Shown here piece by piece: positions 1-8,906 of a stretch of DNA of 64,000 nucleotides. Below the pieces are notes generated by a model. It worked only from the letters and a program-made list of their open reading frames with translations. It made no database searches and was not told where the DNA came from. Position 1 is the first letter of the stretch. Each line of letters begins with the position of its first letter. Both the position numbers and the translations under genes were made by a program. The stretch is from assembly GCA_946409545.1 (NCBI GenBank), contig CAMJWT010000005.1, forward strand, positions 21,329-85,328, written 5' to 3'. Source of the DNA: RUG12783 sp946409545 (lineage in GTDB: Bacteria > Bacillota_I > Bacilli_A > RF39 > UBA660).

Positions 1-594
1 AGCTGTAATTAAACCTGTATTAATATCAATACTTGCAATCTCAGGTTTACTTGACGCAAATATTTTATTTTTAGGTCTTGCTTCAGGAGGTGTCATTTGA
101 ATAGGTACCTGATAAGTTGAGCCAACTGGCATTATAATAGTACCAGATTCTGAGAATTTAAGGCTTTCAACTTTTAAGTTTGGATCCCCTTCTGTAACGG
201 TAACTTCACATTCATATTCATGACCATCATATTTACCAATTACAGTAGTTTTACCAACTTTTACGCCTTTGATAACACCTGTTTTATCAACAGAAACAAT
301 TGATGGATCTTTACTAGTCCATACAACACCTGTTACTTCTTTACCATCTTTCATCAATTTTAATTGATTTCCTGTATCCGTTGTAACCGTTAAAGTTTTC
401 TCTGATATTGTAATACCTGTATTATTACTACCTCCACCAGAGAATGCAATCATTAATATTATTAATAATAAAACAACAACTAGAACAATTACTAACTTTG
501 TATTTTCTTTTATAAAATTCATTAGTTTGTCCATACCTGATGCATTACTTTCCGATCTTTTATCTTCTTCTAAATCGAACTCTTCATTATCCAT
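1..594 (-). CDS. Big2 (Ig-like) surface protein, 3' end cut by window edge
   Basis: Partial gene: 198 residues are visible and the frame is open to base 1. The start ATG (592-594) follows a GAGGAGTAATAT ribosome site. The protein has an acidic N-terminus of about 30 residues, one membrane segment (about residues 34-51), then Ig-like bacterial Big2 domains (motifs of the type VWTSKDPSIVSVDKTG and ECEVTVTEGDP). It closely resembles the N-terminal 200 residues of the gene just upstream at 700-3921, so the two are tandem paralogues. It is probably membrane anchored with the Ig repeats outside. The exact function is unknown and the C-terminal part is not visible. Confidence 0.85.
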   Translation of the reverse strand, partial: MDNEEFDLEEDKRSESNASGMDKLMNFIKENTKLVIVLVVVLLLIILMIAFSGGGSNNTGITISEKTLTVTTDTGNQLKLMKDGKEVTGVVWTSKDPSIVSVDKTGVIKGVKVGKTTVIGKYDGHEYECEVTVTEGDPNLKVESLKFSESGTIIMPVGSTYQVPIQMTPPEARPKNKIFASSKPEIASIDINTGLITA

Positions 595-667
595 ATATTA
601 CTCCTCTATTATAATTTTATTACATCTTCACAATTTAGACAATATATACACCAAAAAATTAATGTAA

Positions 668-697
668 ACAAAAAGACTTATTTGAATAAGTCTTTTT
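668..697 (-). terminator. Rho-independent terminator after the Big2 protein gene
   Basis: A near-perfect hairpin (AAGACTTATT pairing with AATAAGTCTT) is followed on the minus strand by a T-rich run. It lies immediately after the stop codon at 700 and separates the two tandem Big2 genes. Confidence 0.8.
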
Positions 698-699
698 TA

Positions 700-3600
700 T
701 TAATTAGTATATGTACTACCGAATATAGTATCCGTTAAATCCGTAATAGTCCAATCACTAAATCGATTAAAATTATCTTTATTTCCACTTACGCGTCCTA
801 TTTTTATTCTATATACACTATAACCCGAAGTTGCACTTAAGTGGTTCGTCGAAGAGTGATATGGTGAAAATACAAAGATGATATTTTCACTATTAGAACC
901 TTTATCTTTCAAGTCAGAATCAGAAATATAACCAAATTCATAAGCAAGTAAATTGGTAGATGTTCCATAACTTGTTCCCGTAGCCTTATACACTTTTTCA
1001 CGATCGGTTAATTTAAAGGTTGTATAATCAGCTACTCCATTAACAAACTTTCGATTATAAGGACTAATAGACGTAGAACTTCTAGTTAAATCACATTTTG
1101 ATGCAATTTCTTCTTTTGTTGGAGTACCATTTGCTCTTGTATAATAACAAAGTAACATACCATTATGTATAGCCGATGCATGTAACATAGTAAACGCAAT
1201 CATTGGATAACTATTTGGAGATAATACATTACCATTATAATAATTATTCATGAAATTATTACTTAAATGTCTACCATAGAATACGAAACTTAATCCACCA
1301 TTATATGTTTTAGAAAGGGTTTTTCCATTTGTTAAAGTTGCTGTTACAACTGTATTTGAACCAACACCTTCTAATCTAGCTATTCCTTTTTGGCTATCAG
1401 TAAATCTTAATATTGTATTATCATTACTTTTCCATGTAACACCAGTTTGACAAGCACTTGCTGGGGTTGAAGTACAAGAGAAATGATATGAACCATCATT
1501 TCTACTAATTTTATAATCAATTGAAGTTATTTCGGCAGCAGTATTTTCACATTCACTTCGTGTTTGTTTACCACTAACATAAGTATAACTTGTTGAAGTT
1601 GAGAAATTACTTCCCCAGAAATACTTACCTGATGAATTTTTAAAGCATAAATAACCTGCTCTAGCACTATTACATTTTGCTGGAGTATCTAAAGCCTTAG
1701 CTTCTACTTGTCCACTCGTTGCAGTAGCATTGGTCCAAACAAAATTAGTACCAACTCCTTGACTACTTGCATTAACCAAGCATCGTGATGGATTAGAAGC
1801 TTCACAATTTTCTGGCTTTGTAATAGTAGATATATAGGCATAATTTGTTGGATTTCCCATAAAACTACCCCAAATTTTCTTACCGCTATCATACGTAAAG
1901 CAACCTTCATTACCTCGATTAATATAATCTTTACATGCTGATTCTGAAACATTAGCAAGAACGGTATATCCACTTCCACTAGTACCCCATCGACATGTTC
2001 CACCTGTTGTACAATAACAATTACTTGATTGTACCGGAGCATCTATATATACAAACCATGGATCTGGACCACGAACTAACGAACCAGATGAATTATATTC
2101 TGAAACACGTACAGTTATCATTCCTGTACCAGTAACTGTAAATGTTCCATTATCATTAACTCTTGTTAGTGGTGTGCAACCAGTACCTTTACATACTTTT
2201 AAATAACTTGTATTACTACTTCTAATATCAAAAGTTACTCTTTGATCACCTTTTTGATGATAACTATTAGCTGTTCCTTGATTATCAAATAAATTACCTG
2301 AAGTAACAGTATATCCTTTAGTTAAAGGTTGTGGTGTACTTCTTGGTTTTATAGTTACATATCGAGTTATTTCAGTACCTTTTTTATTTTTATAGTAAGG
2401 TACTGCTTTAATAACATATGTTGTTTTTGTTGTTACTGTTCCTGGTGGAAGTTCAAAATCATATGAATATATATTTGTTGGTGTACATGATGAAGATGAG
2501 GATTTATTGTAATAACAGAATCTTATTTCATCAACATTTCCATTACCAGTCATTGTTATTTTCGTATTTAATACTTCATTTCCACCTTCTGACATGGATA
2601 CAGCATTATTAGTTCCAACGACTGATACTGTTCCAACTTTCTCTTCAGGAGTTGGCGTTGGTGTAGGTGTAGGAGTTGGTGTTGGTTGTTCATTTACAGT
2701 TACATTAACTGTTTTATAAATACTTGGATTAGAACTTGATGCAACAGTAATTGTTGTTACGCCACTATTTAATGCTTCCACAATTCCTTCACTATCAACA
2801 CTAACAATAGTTGGATTATTTGCTGAATAAGTAATTACTTTATTAGTTGCATCATTTGGTTCAACAGAAGCAACTATTTTCTTTGTATCCCCAACTCTCA
2901 TTATTAAATTATCATCAGTAAATAATCTAACACCTGTTACATCAACGATTCCTTTGTTAACATGAACCATCATTGAATCTTTTAATCCAACAGATGTTAC
3001 GGATATTTCAACGTCACCTGGCATTTTAGCAACTAATTCACCATTGTAAACAGAAGCAATTTCTTCATTACTACTTATCCATACAACATAATCAGTAATA
3101 GCTTCAGCTGGCTCTTGGGTATATGTTAATTGTTTAGTTTCACCTTCAATCATTGTTATATTTTTTTCATTTAAAGTTAATCTTGTCGGAATGACATATA
3201 TTCCTGCAGTAACTGGTCCATCCATAACCATTAATTGAATAGTAGCTAACTTTTCTCCACTATTTACCAAAACAGTAATTGTTGCCGTACCGCTAGTTTT
3301 TGCTGTAATAATTCCGGAAGTCTCATCAATCGAAGCAACACTTGGATTACTTGATGAAAAGACTTTATTATTAACTTTGGCTTCCGCTGGTGTTACTTCA
3401 ATAGGAACTTCAAAAGTATCACCAACACTCATTAAAATCGTTCCCTTTTCGGAAATGACGACTTTTTCTACTTTGATAGATGGATCTCCTTCACTTACCG
3501 TAACTTCACACTCATAATCTTTTTTATTATAAGTTCCAACAACTGTTGCTTTTCCAAGAGATACCCCTTTTACAGTACCATCTTTTTCTACTATCGCAAT

Positions 3601-3921
3601 TTCTTCTTGTTTACTCATCCATTCAACTTTTGATGATTCAACAATCTTATCATCTTCTAAAATAAATAATTGTTTACTTGAATCAACAGTAACAGTTAAT
3701 TCTTCATTACTAATCTTTACATTGGTCTTTGTCTCTTCACCATTATTAGACATAAGACCCATAATTATTAAAAGTAAGATTACAACACCACCAACAATAA
3801 CAAGTTTTTTATTTTCTTTCATAAAATTCATGAACTTATCCATGCCAGTTTGTTCAGTGTTGTATTCTTCTTCACCACCTTCTAATCCTTCCTCTTCTTC
3901 ATATTCATAGTCGTTCCCCAT
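700..3921 (-). CDS. Large membrane-anchored Big2 Ig-repeat surface protein
   Basis: The 1073-residue protein begins with an acidic, Glu-rich cytoplasmic tail (1-25), a single membrane segment (about 40-57), then about four Big2 Ig-like repeats (about 60-410; motifs like FSSSNPSVASID and VWISSNEEIASV). A Pro-Thr linker (about 415-428) leads to a long C-terminal region. That region contains Cys-rich repeated modules (two copies with pattern C..GCF/LCF..SGK.(I/F)WGS) and ends without an LPXTG motif. The start ATG follows GAGGAGTAATAT. The family role is cell-surface display or adhesion; the ligand is unknown. It is a tandem paralogue of the gene at 1-594. The absence of a sortase signal suggests that the N-terminal helix is the only anchor. 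Confidence 0.8.
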   Translation of the reverse strand: MGNDYEYEEEEGLEGGEEEYNTEQTGMDKFMNFMKENKKLVIVGGVVILLLIIMGLMSNNGEETKTNVKISNEELTVTVDSSKQLFILEDDKIVESSKVEWMSKQEEIAIVEKDGTVKGVSLGKATVVGTYNKKDYECEVTVSEGDPSIKVEKVVISEKGTILMSVGDTFEVPIEVTPAEAKVNNKVFSSSNPSVASIDETSGIITAKTSGTATITVLVNSGEKLATIQLMVMDGPVTAGIYVIPTRLTLNEKNITMIEGETKQLTYTQEPAEAITDYVVWISSNEEIASVYNGELVAKMPGDVEISVTSVGLKDSMMVHVNKGIVDVTGVRLFTDDNLIMRVGDTKKIVASVEPNDATNKVITYSANNPTIVSVDSEGIVEALNSGVTTITVASSSNPSIYKTVNVTVNEQPTPTPTPTPTPTPEEKVGTVSVVGTNNAVSMSEGGNEVLNTKITMTGNGNVDEIRFCYYNKSSSSSCTPTNIYSYDFELPPGTVTTKTTYVIKAVPYYKNKKGTEITRYVTIKPRSTPQPLTKGYTVTSGNLFDNQGTANSYHQKGDQRVTFDIRSSNTSYLKVCKGTGCTPLTRVNDNGTFTVTGTGMITVRVSEYNSSGSLVRGPDPWFVYIDAPVQSSNCYCTTGGTCRWGTSGSGYTVLANVSESACKDYINRGNEGCFTYDSGKKIWGSFMGNPTNYAYISTITKPENCEASNPSRCLVNASSQGVGTNFVWTNATATSGQVEAKALDTPAKCNSARAGYLCFKNSSGKYFWGSNFSTSTSYTYVSGKQTRSECENTAAEITSIDYKISRNDGSYHFSCTSTPASACQTGVTWKSNDNTILRFTDSQKGIARLEGVGSNTVVTATLTNGKTLSKTYNGGLSFVFYGRHLSNNFMNNYYNGNVLSPNSYPMIAFTMLHASAIHNGMLLCYYTRANGTPTKEEIASKCDLTRSSTSISPYNRKFVNGVADYTTFKLTDREKVYKATGTSYGTSTNLLAYEFGYISDSDLKDKGSNSENIIFVFSPYHSSTNHLSATSGYSVYRIKIGRVSGNKDNFNRFSDWTITDLTDTIFGSTYTN

Positions 3922-3973
3922 ATATTACTCCTCTATTATCATTTTATTACAAATTATTGAAGATAACAACAAA

Positions 3974-4006
3974 TAAAAAAAATAAACATCAATAAGATGT
4001 CTATTT
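3974..4006 (-). terminator. Terminator overlapping the end of the DUF1653 gene
   Basis: The hairpin AAATAGACATC/GATGTTTATTT is followed by a run of T on the minus strand. It overlaps the stop codon of the small gene at 4001. Confidence 0.65.
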
Positions 4007-4258
4007 ATCAAACTTATCAGCTACAGAATTAATTCTTTGTAAACTAAATCGATATTTTTGTTTAACTTTAGGATACTTTTCATGATCTACTTCTGATAAA
4101 AACATATCAAGAGGTCTTATCCATAAACCCATATCACCATATAATCTACGATAAATAACATATTCTTCTTTCGTTTCTGAATGTAAACATTTATCTATTA
4201 CTAAATAATAGTCTCCTTTAAAATGACGATAAATTCCATTAATTTTTAACTTTCTCAC
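4001..4258 (-). CDS. DUF1653 family small protein
   Basis: About 85 residues with the whole-length signature of DUF1653: GIYRHFKGDYYLV near the start, HSETKEEYVIYRRLYGD in the middle, then LWIRPLDMFLSEV. Members are small cytoplasmic proteins of unknown function. I chose the GTG at 4256-4258 because GGAGG sits five bases upstream; an upstream in-frame TTG at 4270 overlaps that ribosome site. The gene is monocistronic, with terminators on both sides. Confidence 0.8.
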   Translation of the reverse strand: MRKLKINGIYRHFKGDYYLVIDKCLHSETKEEYVIYRRLYGDMGLWIRPLDMFLSEVDHEKYPKVKQKYRFSLQRINSVADKFDK

Positions 4259-4281
4259 AAATACCTCCAAAGATATTATAC

Positions 4282-4312
4282 AAAAAAAAGATGATTTATT
4301 AAATCATCTTTA
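4282..4312 (-). terminator. Terminator of the zinc-ribbon membrane-protein operon
   Basis: The hairpin AAAGATGATTT/AAATCATCTTT with a T8-like run on the minus strand lies just after the stop at 4318. It closes the four-gene unit that starts at 10013. Confidence 0.8.
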
Positions 4313-4317
4313 CTTTT

Positions 4318-5586
4318 TTAATATACTTCTTCTACTGTAACATCAGCGTATGCAAATTCTTCTACATAATCTGCAACATCGCCAGTACTTTTAGCCTCAC
4401 CATCAACAAGGAAGTTTCTAGGATCTACTTTTTCAATACCTTCTGTTTCCATGTTATGAGAACCAGTATATTCACCAGATAAACTAATCTTTAATACTTC
4501 ATCAAGATTTGCTTGAGTTGGTAATACTGATGTTGGATTATTATAAATTGTTAGAGCAAGTAACTTAGATGCTCCAAGTGGTACATATATTGCATATAAT
4601 GATTCTCCACCTTGTTTGATAGTGAATAAATGATATTTTGTACCAGAATAATCTTTTTCACCTTTATAATCCATTGTAAATCCTTGACTTGTACCATTGC
4701 TAACTACTTTTTCAGGAGAAATTTGTGAATAAGAATAATCCATCAATTTCATATAGAATCCAAATGTACCATCATCAATATTTAACATTCCACTTTCAGT
4801 TTTAACCATAAACTTAGTTGGAACTTCAAATGTATAACCAGAGAAATCTACTTTCTTAGTACTAACAGCTACTGGATTATCATTTCCTCCATCATTTCCA
4901 TCATCATCGTTATTAGTTAAAGCTTTATATCCAAAATATCCACCTACAGCAAGACCAAGTATTAATAAAATAATTAATACGACTTTCATTGCTCCGCCTT
5001 TACTTTCTGGTTCTGGAGCAATTGGTGCATTATTCATAGGCATTCCTGGAACTGGAGCTGGTGTCGTTGGTTTTGGTGGCATTGGCATAGGCATAGGTTT
5101 AGCATTAGCTACCATACCATTTGGTTTAGGAGGCATTCCATTATTTGGAGCTGGTTTATTACCTGGCATTCCATTATTTGGAATTGGTTTATTACCTGGT
5201 AAACCATTATTTGGAATTGGTTTATTACCTGGCATTCCATTATTATTTACATTAGGTTTAATTCCTGGCATTGGGCCTAGAACTTGTGTTTCTCCCAAAT
5301 TCATTCCATGATTAGGCTTTGGACCTAGATTGTTATTAGGTTGATTCATTGGCTTTACAGGTCCTGGTCCTACTGGTCCATTAACTTTAACCGGAGTTGG
5401 TGGTTCCACCTTAACTGGAGTTGGAGTTGGATTCATAGGTTGATTTGAGATAGGTTTAGGCATTGGAGCTGGTCCTTGTGGATTAGCTGGCATACCTACA
5501 TTATTATTTTTTTGAACTGGTGTTCCACATAATTTACAAAACTTGTCCTCTGGAACTAAAGGACTTCCACAATTTTTACAATTCAT
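4318..5586 (-). CDS. Zinc-ribbon, Pro/Asn/Gly-rich, membrane-anchored protein
   Basis: N-terminal zinc ribbon with two CxxC pairs (CKNC and CKLC, first 25 residues), then about 170 residues rich in P, N, G and M including an 11-residue repeat (NKPIPNNGMPG type). One membrane helix follows (about 200-220), then an extracellular domain of about 190 residues whose VDFSGYTFEVPTKF opening loosely recalls PsbP/DUF1795-like folds; this is uncertain. I chose ATG 5584-5586 because GAGAGG lies just before it; an upstream TTG at 5601 would overlap the preceding gene. It is the last gene of the 10013-4318 operon, 11 bases after the previous stop. The function is unknown. Confidence 0.75.
   Translation of the reverse strand: MNCKNCGSPLVPEDKFCKLCGTPVQKNNNVGMPANPQGPAPMPKPISNQPMNPTPTPVKVEPPTPVKVNGPVGPGPVKPMNQPNNNLGPKPNHGMNLGETQVLGPMPGIKPNVNNNGMPGNKPIPNNGLPGNKPIPNNGMPGNKPAPNNGMPPKPNGMVANAKPMPMPMPPKPTTPAPVPGMPMNNAPIAPEPESKGGAMKVVLIILLILGLAVGGYFGYKALTNNDDDGNDGGNDNPVAVSTKKVDFSGYTFEVPTKFMVKTESGMLNIDDGTFGFYMKLMDYSYSQISPEKVVSNGTSQGFTMDYKGEKDYSGTKYHLFTIKQGGESLYAIYVPLGASKLLALTIYNNPTSVLPTQANLDEVLKISLSGEYTGSHNMETEGIEKVDPRNFLVDGEAKSTGDVADYVEEFAYADVTVEEVY
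5132..5245 (-). repeat. 33-bp coding tandem repeat (3 units plus a partial)
   Basis: Three consecutive 33-bp units (5132-5164, 5165-5197, 5198-5230) and a partial fourth encode the 11-residue repeat of the Pro/Asn/Gly linker in the zinc-ribbon protein. Units differ by only a few bases, so copy number may change by slippage or recombination. Confidence 0.85.
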
Positions 5587-5597
5587 CTTACAACCTC

Positions 5598-7214
5598 TCA
5601 ACTATTTTCTTCGATTATCTCAAATGAAATGATTTGTTTGACAAAATCATTGTCAATTTTTTTATCATTTCCTCGTATCTTTACACTTAAAACTTTATCA
5701 TCTGGCAATTTATATGTCAATATTTTAACATTAGAAACAATGTGTTTACTGTAAAGTCCATTTGTCGATTCAACATAATATCCACTATAGAGTTTTACAT
5801 CGTAGTTATTTATCTTAATTGCTCCTTCATATTTCATTTCTTGATATTTTCCATACTTTTTACGAGCGTTTATAGTAGAATTCTCCTGTTCAACGGCAAA
5901 AGTCTCATTAAAATCTAAACTATATCTTACATCATATGCAAAAATATCATCATCATAGTTATAATCTTTACCAAAATTTCTTATTTCATATATATTTGTT
6001 TTATAATCTACTTCTTTAAACTCTTTAGGAATAGATACTTTAATATCATATCCTTTACTTAAAACAGATCCTCTTTTTCTTAAATAACATACATAATTAT
6101 TATCAACAATTTCGCCTTTTACATAACTTGAATAGTTTTTAATATAATTAATTTTAAAACTATCAATTAATTCTCTTGATATCTCACTATTTCTATTTGA
6201 GAATTCAACCGTCATTGTATGATTACGATCTAGAGGTTGTATTAATAAAACATTTTCGTATTTACTATCACCAAGTGGTGATTCTACAGTATAACTATTT
6301 CGATACAAATATACTTGTTTATCATTTTCGTATAAACCATATAACATTAAATTTTCTTTAAAGTCCTTATTCTTTTTATATCCATTATATTTTCCATAAT
6401 CACCATATATTTCTCTTTGTAAATACTCATAAACATTACTTAAATAGATATTTATATTTATATATGAGTTAGCTAGATAATCACCAAAAGCAATATAATG
6501 ATATACTCCTAAATTAGAATTATAATTAATACTTTGATAATTAATTGGAATATTAAAATTAACTAAATAATTATTATTAGCAATCTCTTCTGTATATGTT
6601 TTATCTAATCCTTGATATTGTGGATTCTTTTCAACTAATTCAAATTCACTTGTTTTAATAGATAATTCATCACCTAATGAATAATCTTTATCTAATAACG
6701 TAAAATTATAAATAATATTATTTACACTATCTAGTAACATATCAAAATATTTGACATTTGCTTCAAACTTAATTATTACAACTCTACTACCTTCTTTATA
6801 AACACCTATTTTTACATTTTTTGTTTCATTTTCATATAGTAACCAATATCCACTAAAATTATTTTTTGTAATATTGGTACTTTTTTTAGATAACAATTGA
6901 TAATTTTCATTATTTTTTTCAATTTCATATCTAATGTCATCAATTAAACTATCAATATCTAAATATACTTTTTCACTATCAAGTTCATAAATATTAAATG
7001 ATAAATTACCTTTACCATGAGATAAAACAATATGATTATCATCTCTACTCTTTATAGACCAACTATTATCATATTTAACATAATAATTATCAGTAGTATA
7101 ATCTTTCGTTTCTGATGAAAAATTCTTATAAAAGATAATAACTGCGAATGATAATAATAACATTATTATGGAGATTATAAATATCATTTTATATTTCTTT
7201 ATAAAATTCATCAT
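5598..7214 (-). CDS. Membrane-anchored protein of unknown function (538 aa)
   Basis: I do not recognise this family. It has a short basic N-terminus, a membrane segment (about residues 9-29) and a large extracellular part that looks beta-rich (many Tyr, Asn and Asp residues, pattern NYYVKYDNSWSIKS followed by a lipocalin- or PsbP-like alternation). The start ATG overlaps the TGA stop of the upstream gene (ATGA), with GGTGAT seven bases before, so translation is coupled. It sits third in the operon with a zincin-like protein, a trypsin-fold protein and a zinc-ribbon protein, suggesting that they act together at the membrane. No Cys-based lipobox is visible. Confidence 0.7.
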   Translation of the reverse strand: MMNFIKKYKMIFIISIIMLLLSFAVIIFYKNFSSETKDYTTDNYYVKYDNSWSIKSRDDNHIVLSHGKGNLSFNIYELDSEKVYLDIDSLIDDIRYEIEKNNENYQLLSKKSTNITKNNFSGYWLLYENETKNVKIGVYKEGSRVVIIKFEANVKYFDMLLDSVNNIIYNFTLLDKDYSLGDELSIKTSEFELVEKNPQYQGLDKTYTEEIANNNYLVNFNIPINYQSINYNSNLGVYHYIAFGDYLANSYININIYLSNVYEYLQREIYGDYGKYNGYKKNKDFKENLMLYGLYENDKQVYLYRNSYTVESPLGDSKYENVLLIQPLDRNHTMTVEFSNRNSEISRELIDSFKINYIKNYSSYVKGEIVDNNYVCYLRKRGSVLSKGYDIKVSIPKEFKEVDYKTNIYEIRNFGKDYNYDDDIFAYDVRYSLDFNETFAVEQENSTINARKKYGKYQEMKYEGAIKINNYDVKLYSGYYVESTNGLYSKHIVSNVKILTYKLPDDKVLSVKIRGNDKKIDNDFVKQIISFEIIEENS

Positions 7215-8905
7215 GTTACTATCACCACCACTAGATAATCAAGCTCTTCCATAATTGTAATTTGATAATTGTCTTTCTCATATATATATTTTTTATTACT
7301 AGCAAGAACTTCTTTAAAACCATTTTTAACTAAGTTATTTCTAAATGAAAGTGACATTTGAATTGTATTAACATAATTAGCCATATTATTTTGATATCTT
7401 AAACTTACAACACCATTATTATAATTAGCTTTAATTAAACGCATATGAATGTTTTCTTCAATCTTAGTAATATCATTTATTTCTTTCCATTTACTATCAC
7501 TTATATTAATATTTTCTCTTTCGACACCATAATTAACATAATAATGATCCTTAAGTTCACTAAATGGTATTACTTTAATACTATTAAAATCAATATTATT
7601 AAATTTCTCTTGAACTTCTATTAAAGCTTCATAAGGAACTTCAAGAGATGTTGGACTATTAATTAACATTGATGTACTCATACCAATTACATAACCATCG
7701 ATATTAAAGATAGGACTTCCTTCATCTTGTAAAGATAAGGGGATTGTACTTTGATAATAATCATCATTAGAAACTAATAATCCTTTTATTGCGGAATAAC
7801 TAACAACATTATTGGAAATCGAAATAACTGGATCACCAATTTTAATATCTTTAGATAATTTAACATAACTATCTGTTTCTTCTACTAATTTTAATAAAGC
7901 AATATTAGCTTTTTTATTAACAGTAACAATACCATCAACTTCATATGATTTATTATTACTAAGTACGGTTAATGATTGACCATTTTGAAGAGTTCTTAAT
8001 AAGAAATCCCATGTTGTAACAATTAATCCTTTATTAATAAAGAAACCATTTCCAATAAAGGAACTACCGCCTTCATAATTATTATTATAATAAGATATAA
8101 TTGTAGCTAAATTCTTTCGATTATTCTCATATATTTTATTCAAATCTTCATTCGTAATATTTTTTAATTTATTAGTATTATAAATATTATTAATAGATGA
8201 ATCATATTGAGGGGCTATATTAACTTGATTACTTTTACCATTATTTTTAACAGAATCTAAGTACTCTTCAATTGAATCTTTCGTTTCACCAACTAAATAA
8301 TATAATTTATATACACCATTTAATGGTTTGTAATAATAATAAAGAATTAAATTAGTACGAACATCCATATATTCAAGAGGATTATCAGGATCTTCTTGTT
8401 TCATTGTAATATTTGGGAGTAAAACCGCACTTATAATTACATCATTACTTTTAAAAACACGAATATCACCAAATGATGAATATTTTATATCAAGTTCATT
8501 TATTTGATTAAACATACCTGGAACGGAAAAACCTGAAATAATATCATCTTTATACTCTTGACTATTTTCATCTAAACCTGTAACACTATTAGGATCTTTA
8601 GGAACGACAGGATTATATCTTAGTTTTAGGTATTCATTATGTCTTCGATAAAAATCTTCCGTCTTTTCTTCTTTAAAGTTCTTAGTACCTAATAGTAAAT
8701 ATGTCGTTTTTTTAGATAAATCAATTATTTCATTACCAACATCATCATATTTTATTTCATAAGATAATTTATACTCATTAGGGAAACTAGATAAAATATC
8801 ATCTTCCATATTAAGATTTATTTTATCTTTGACAACAAAAGTATCTGAAGCATAAACAACTATGAAAACAAAAAGAATAATTACAAAACATATTTTCTTT
8901 TTCAT
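7211..8905 (-). CDS. Membrane-anchored trypsin-fold protein with degenerate catalytic triad
   Basis: 564 residues from ATG 8903-8905 (GGAGG nine bases upstream; a longer in-frame reading to 8974 would overlap the previous gene). It has a signal/anchor helix at residues 3-20. Residues about 280-432 match a trypsin/HtrA-like peptidase: SSFIGNGFFINKGLIVTT, NIALLKL, GSPIFNIDGYVIGM. The three catalytic positions are replaced: the His position reads Asp (VTTWDF, about 300), the Asp position reads Asn (NIALL, about 334), and the Ser of GNSGxP reads Glu (QDEGSP, about 395). The protein is therefore likely a non-catalytic binding or scaffold pseudoprotease. It lies one base after the zincin-like gene and overlaps the next gene by four bases. 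Confidence 0.75.
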   Translation of the reverse strand: MKKKICFVIILFVFIVVYASDTFVVKDKINLNMEDDILSSFPNEYKLSYEIKYDDVGNEIIDLSKKTTYLLLGTKNFKEEKTEDFYRRHNEYLKLRYNPVVPKDPNSVTGLDENSQEYKDDIISGFSVPGMFNQINELDIKYSSFGDIRVFKSNDVIISAVLLPNITMKQEDPDNPLEYMDVRTNLILYYYYKPLNGVYKLYYLVGETKDSIEEYLDSVKNNGKSNQVNIAPQYDSSINNIYNTNKLKNITNEDLNKIYENNRKNLATIISYYNNNYEGGSSFIGNGFFINKGLIVTTWDFLLRTLQNGQSLTVLSNNKSYEVDGIVTVNKKANIALLKLVEETDSYVKLSKDIKIGDPVISISNNVVSYSAIKGLLVSNDDYYQSTIPLSLQDEGSPIFNIDGYVIGMSTSMLINSPTSLEVPYEALIEVQEKFNNIDFNSIKVIPFSELKDHYYVNYGVERENINISDSKWKEINDITKIEENIHMRLIKANYNNGVVSLRYQNNMANYVNTIQMSLSFRNNLVKNGFKEVLASNKKYIYEKDNYQITIMEELDYLVVVIVT

Positions 8906-8906
8906 A

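Noticed and set aside
5132..5245. Direct repeats that look like a short CRISPR array
   Set aside because: The 33-bp units are contiguous with no spacers, stay in frame and encode an 11-residue protein repeat.
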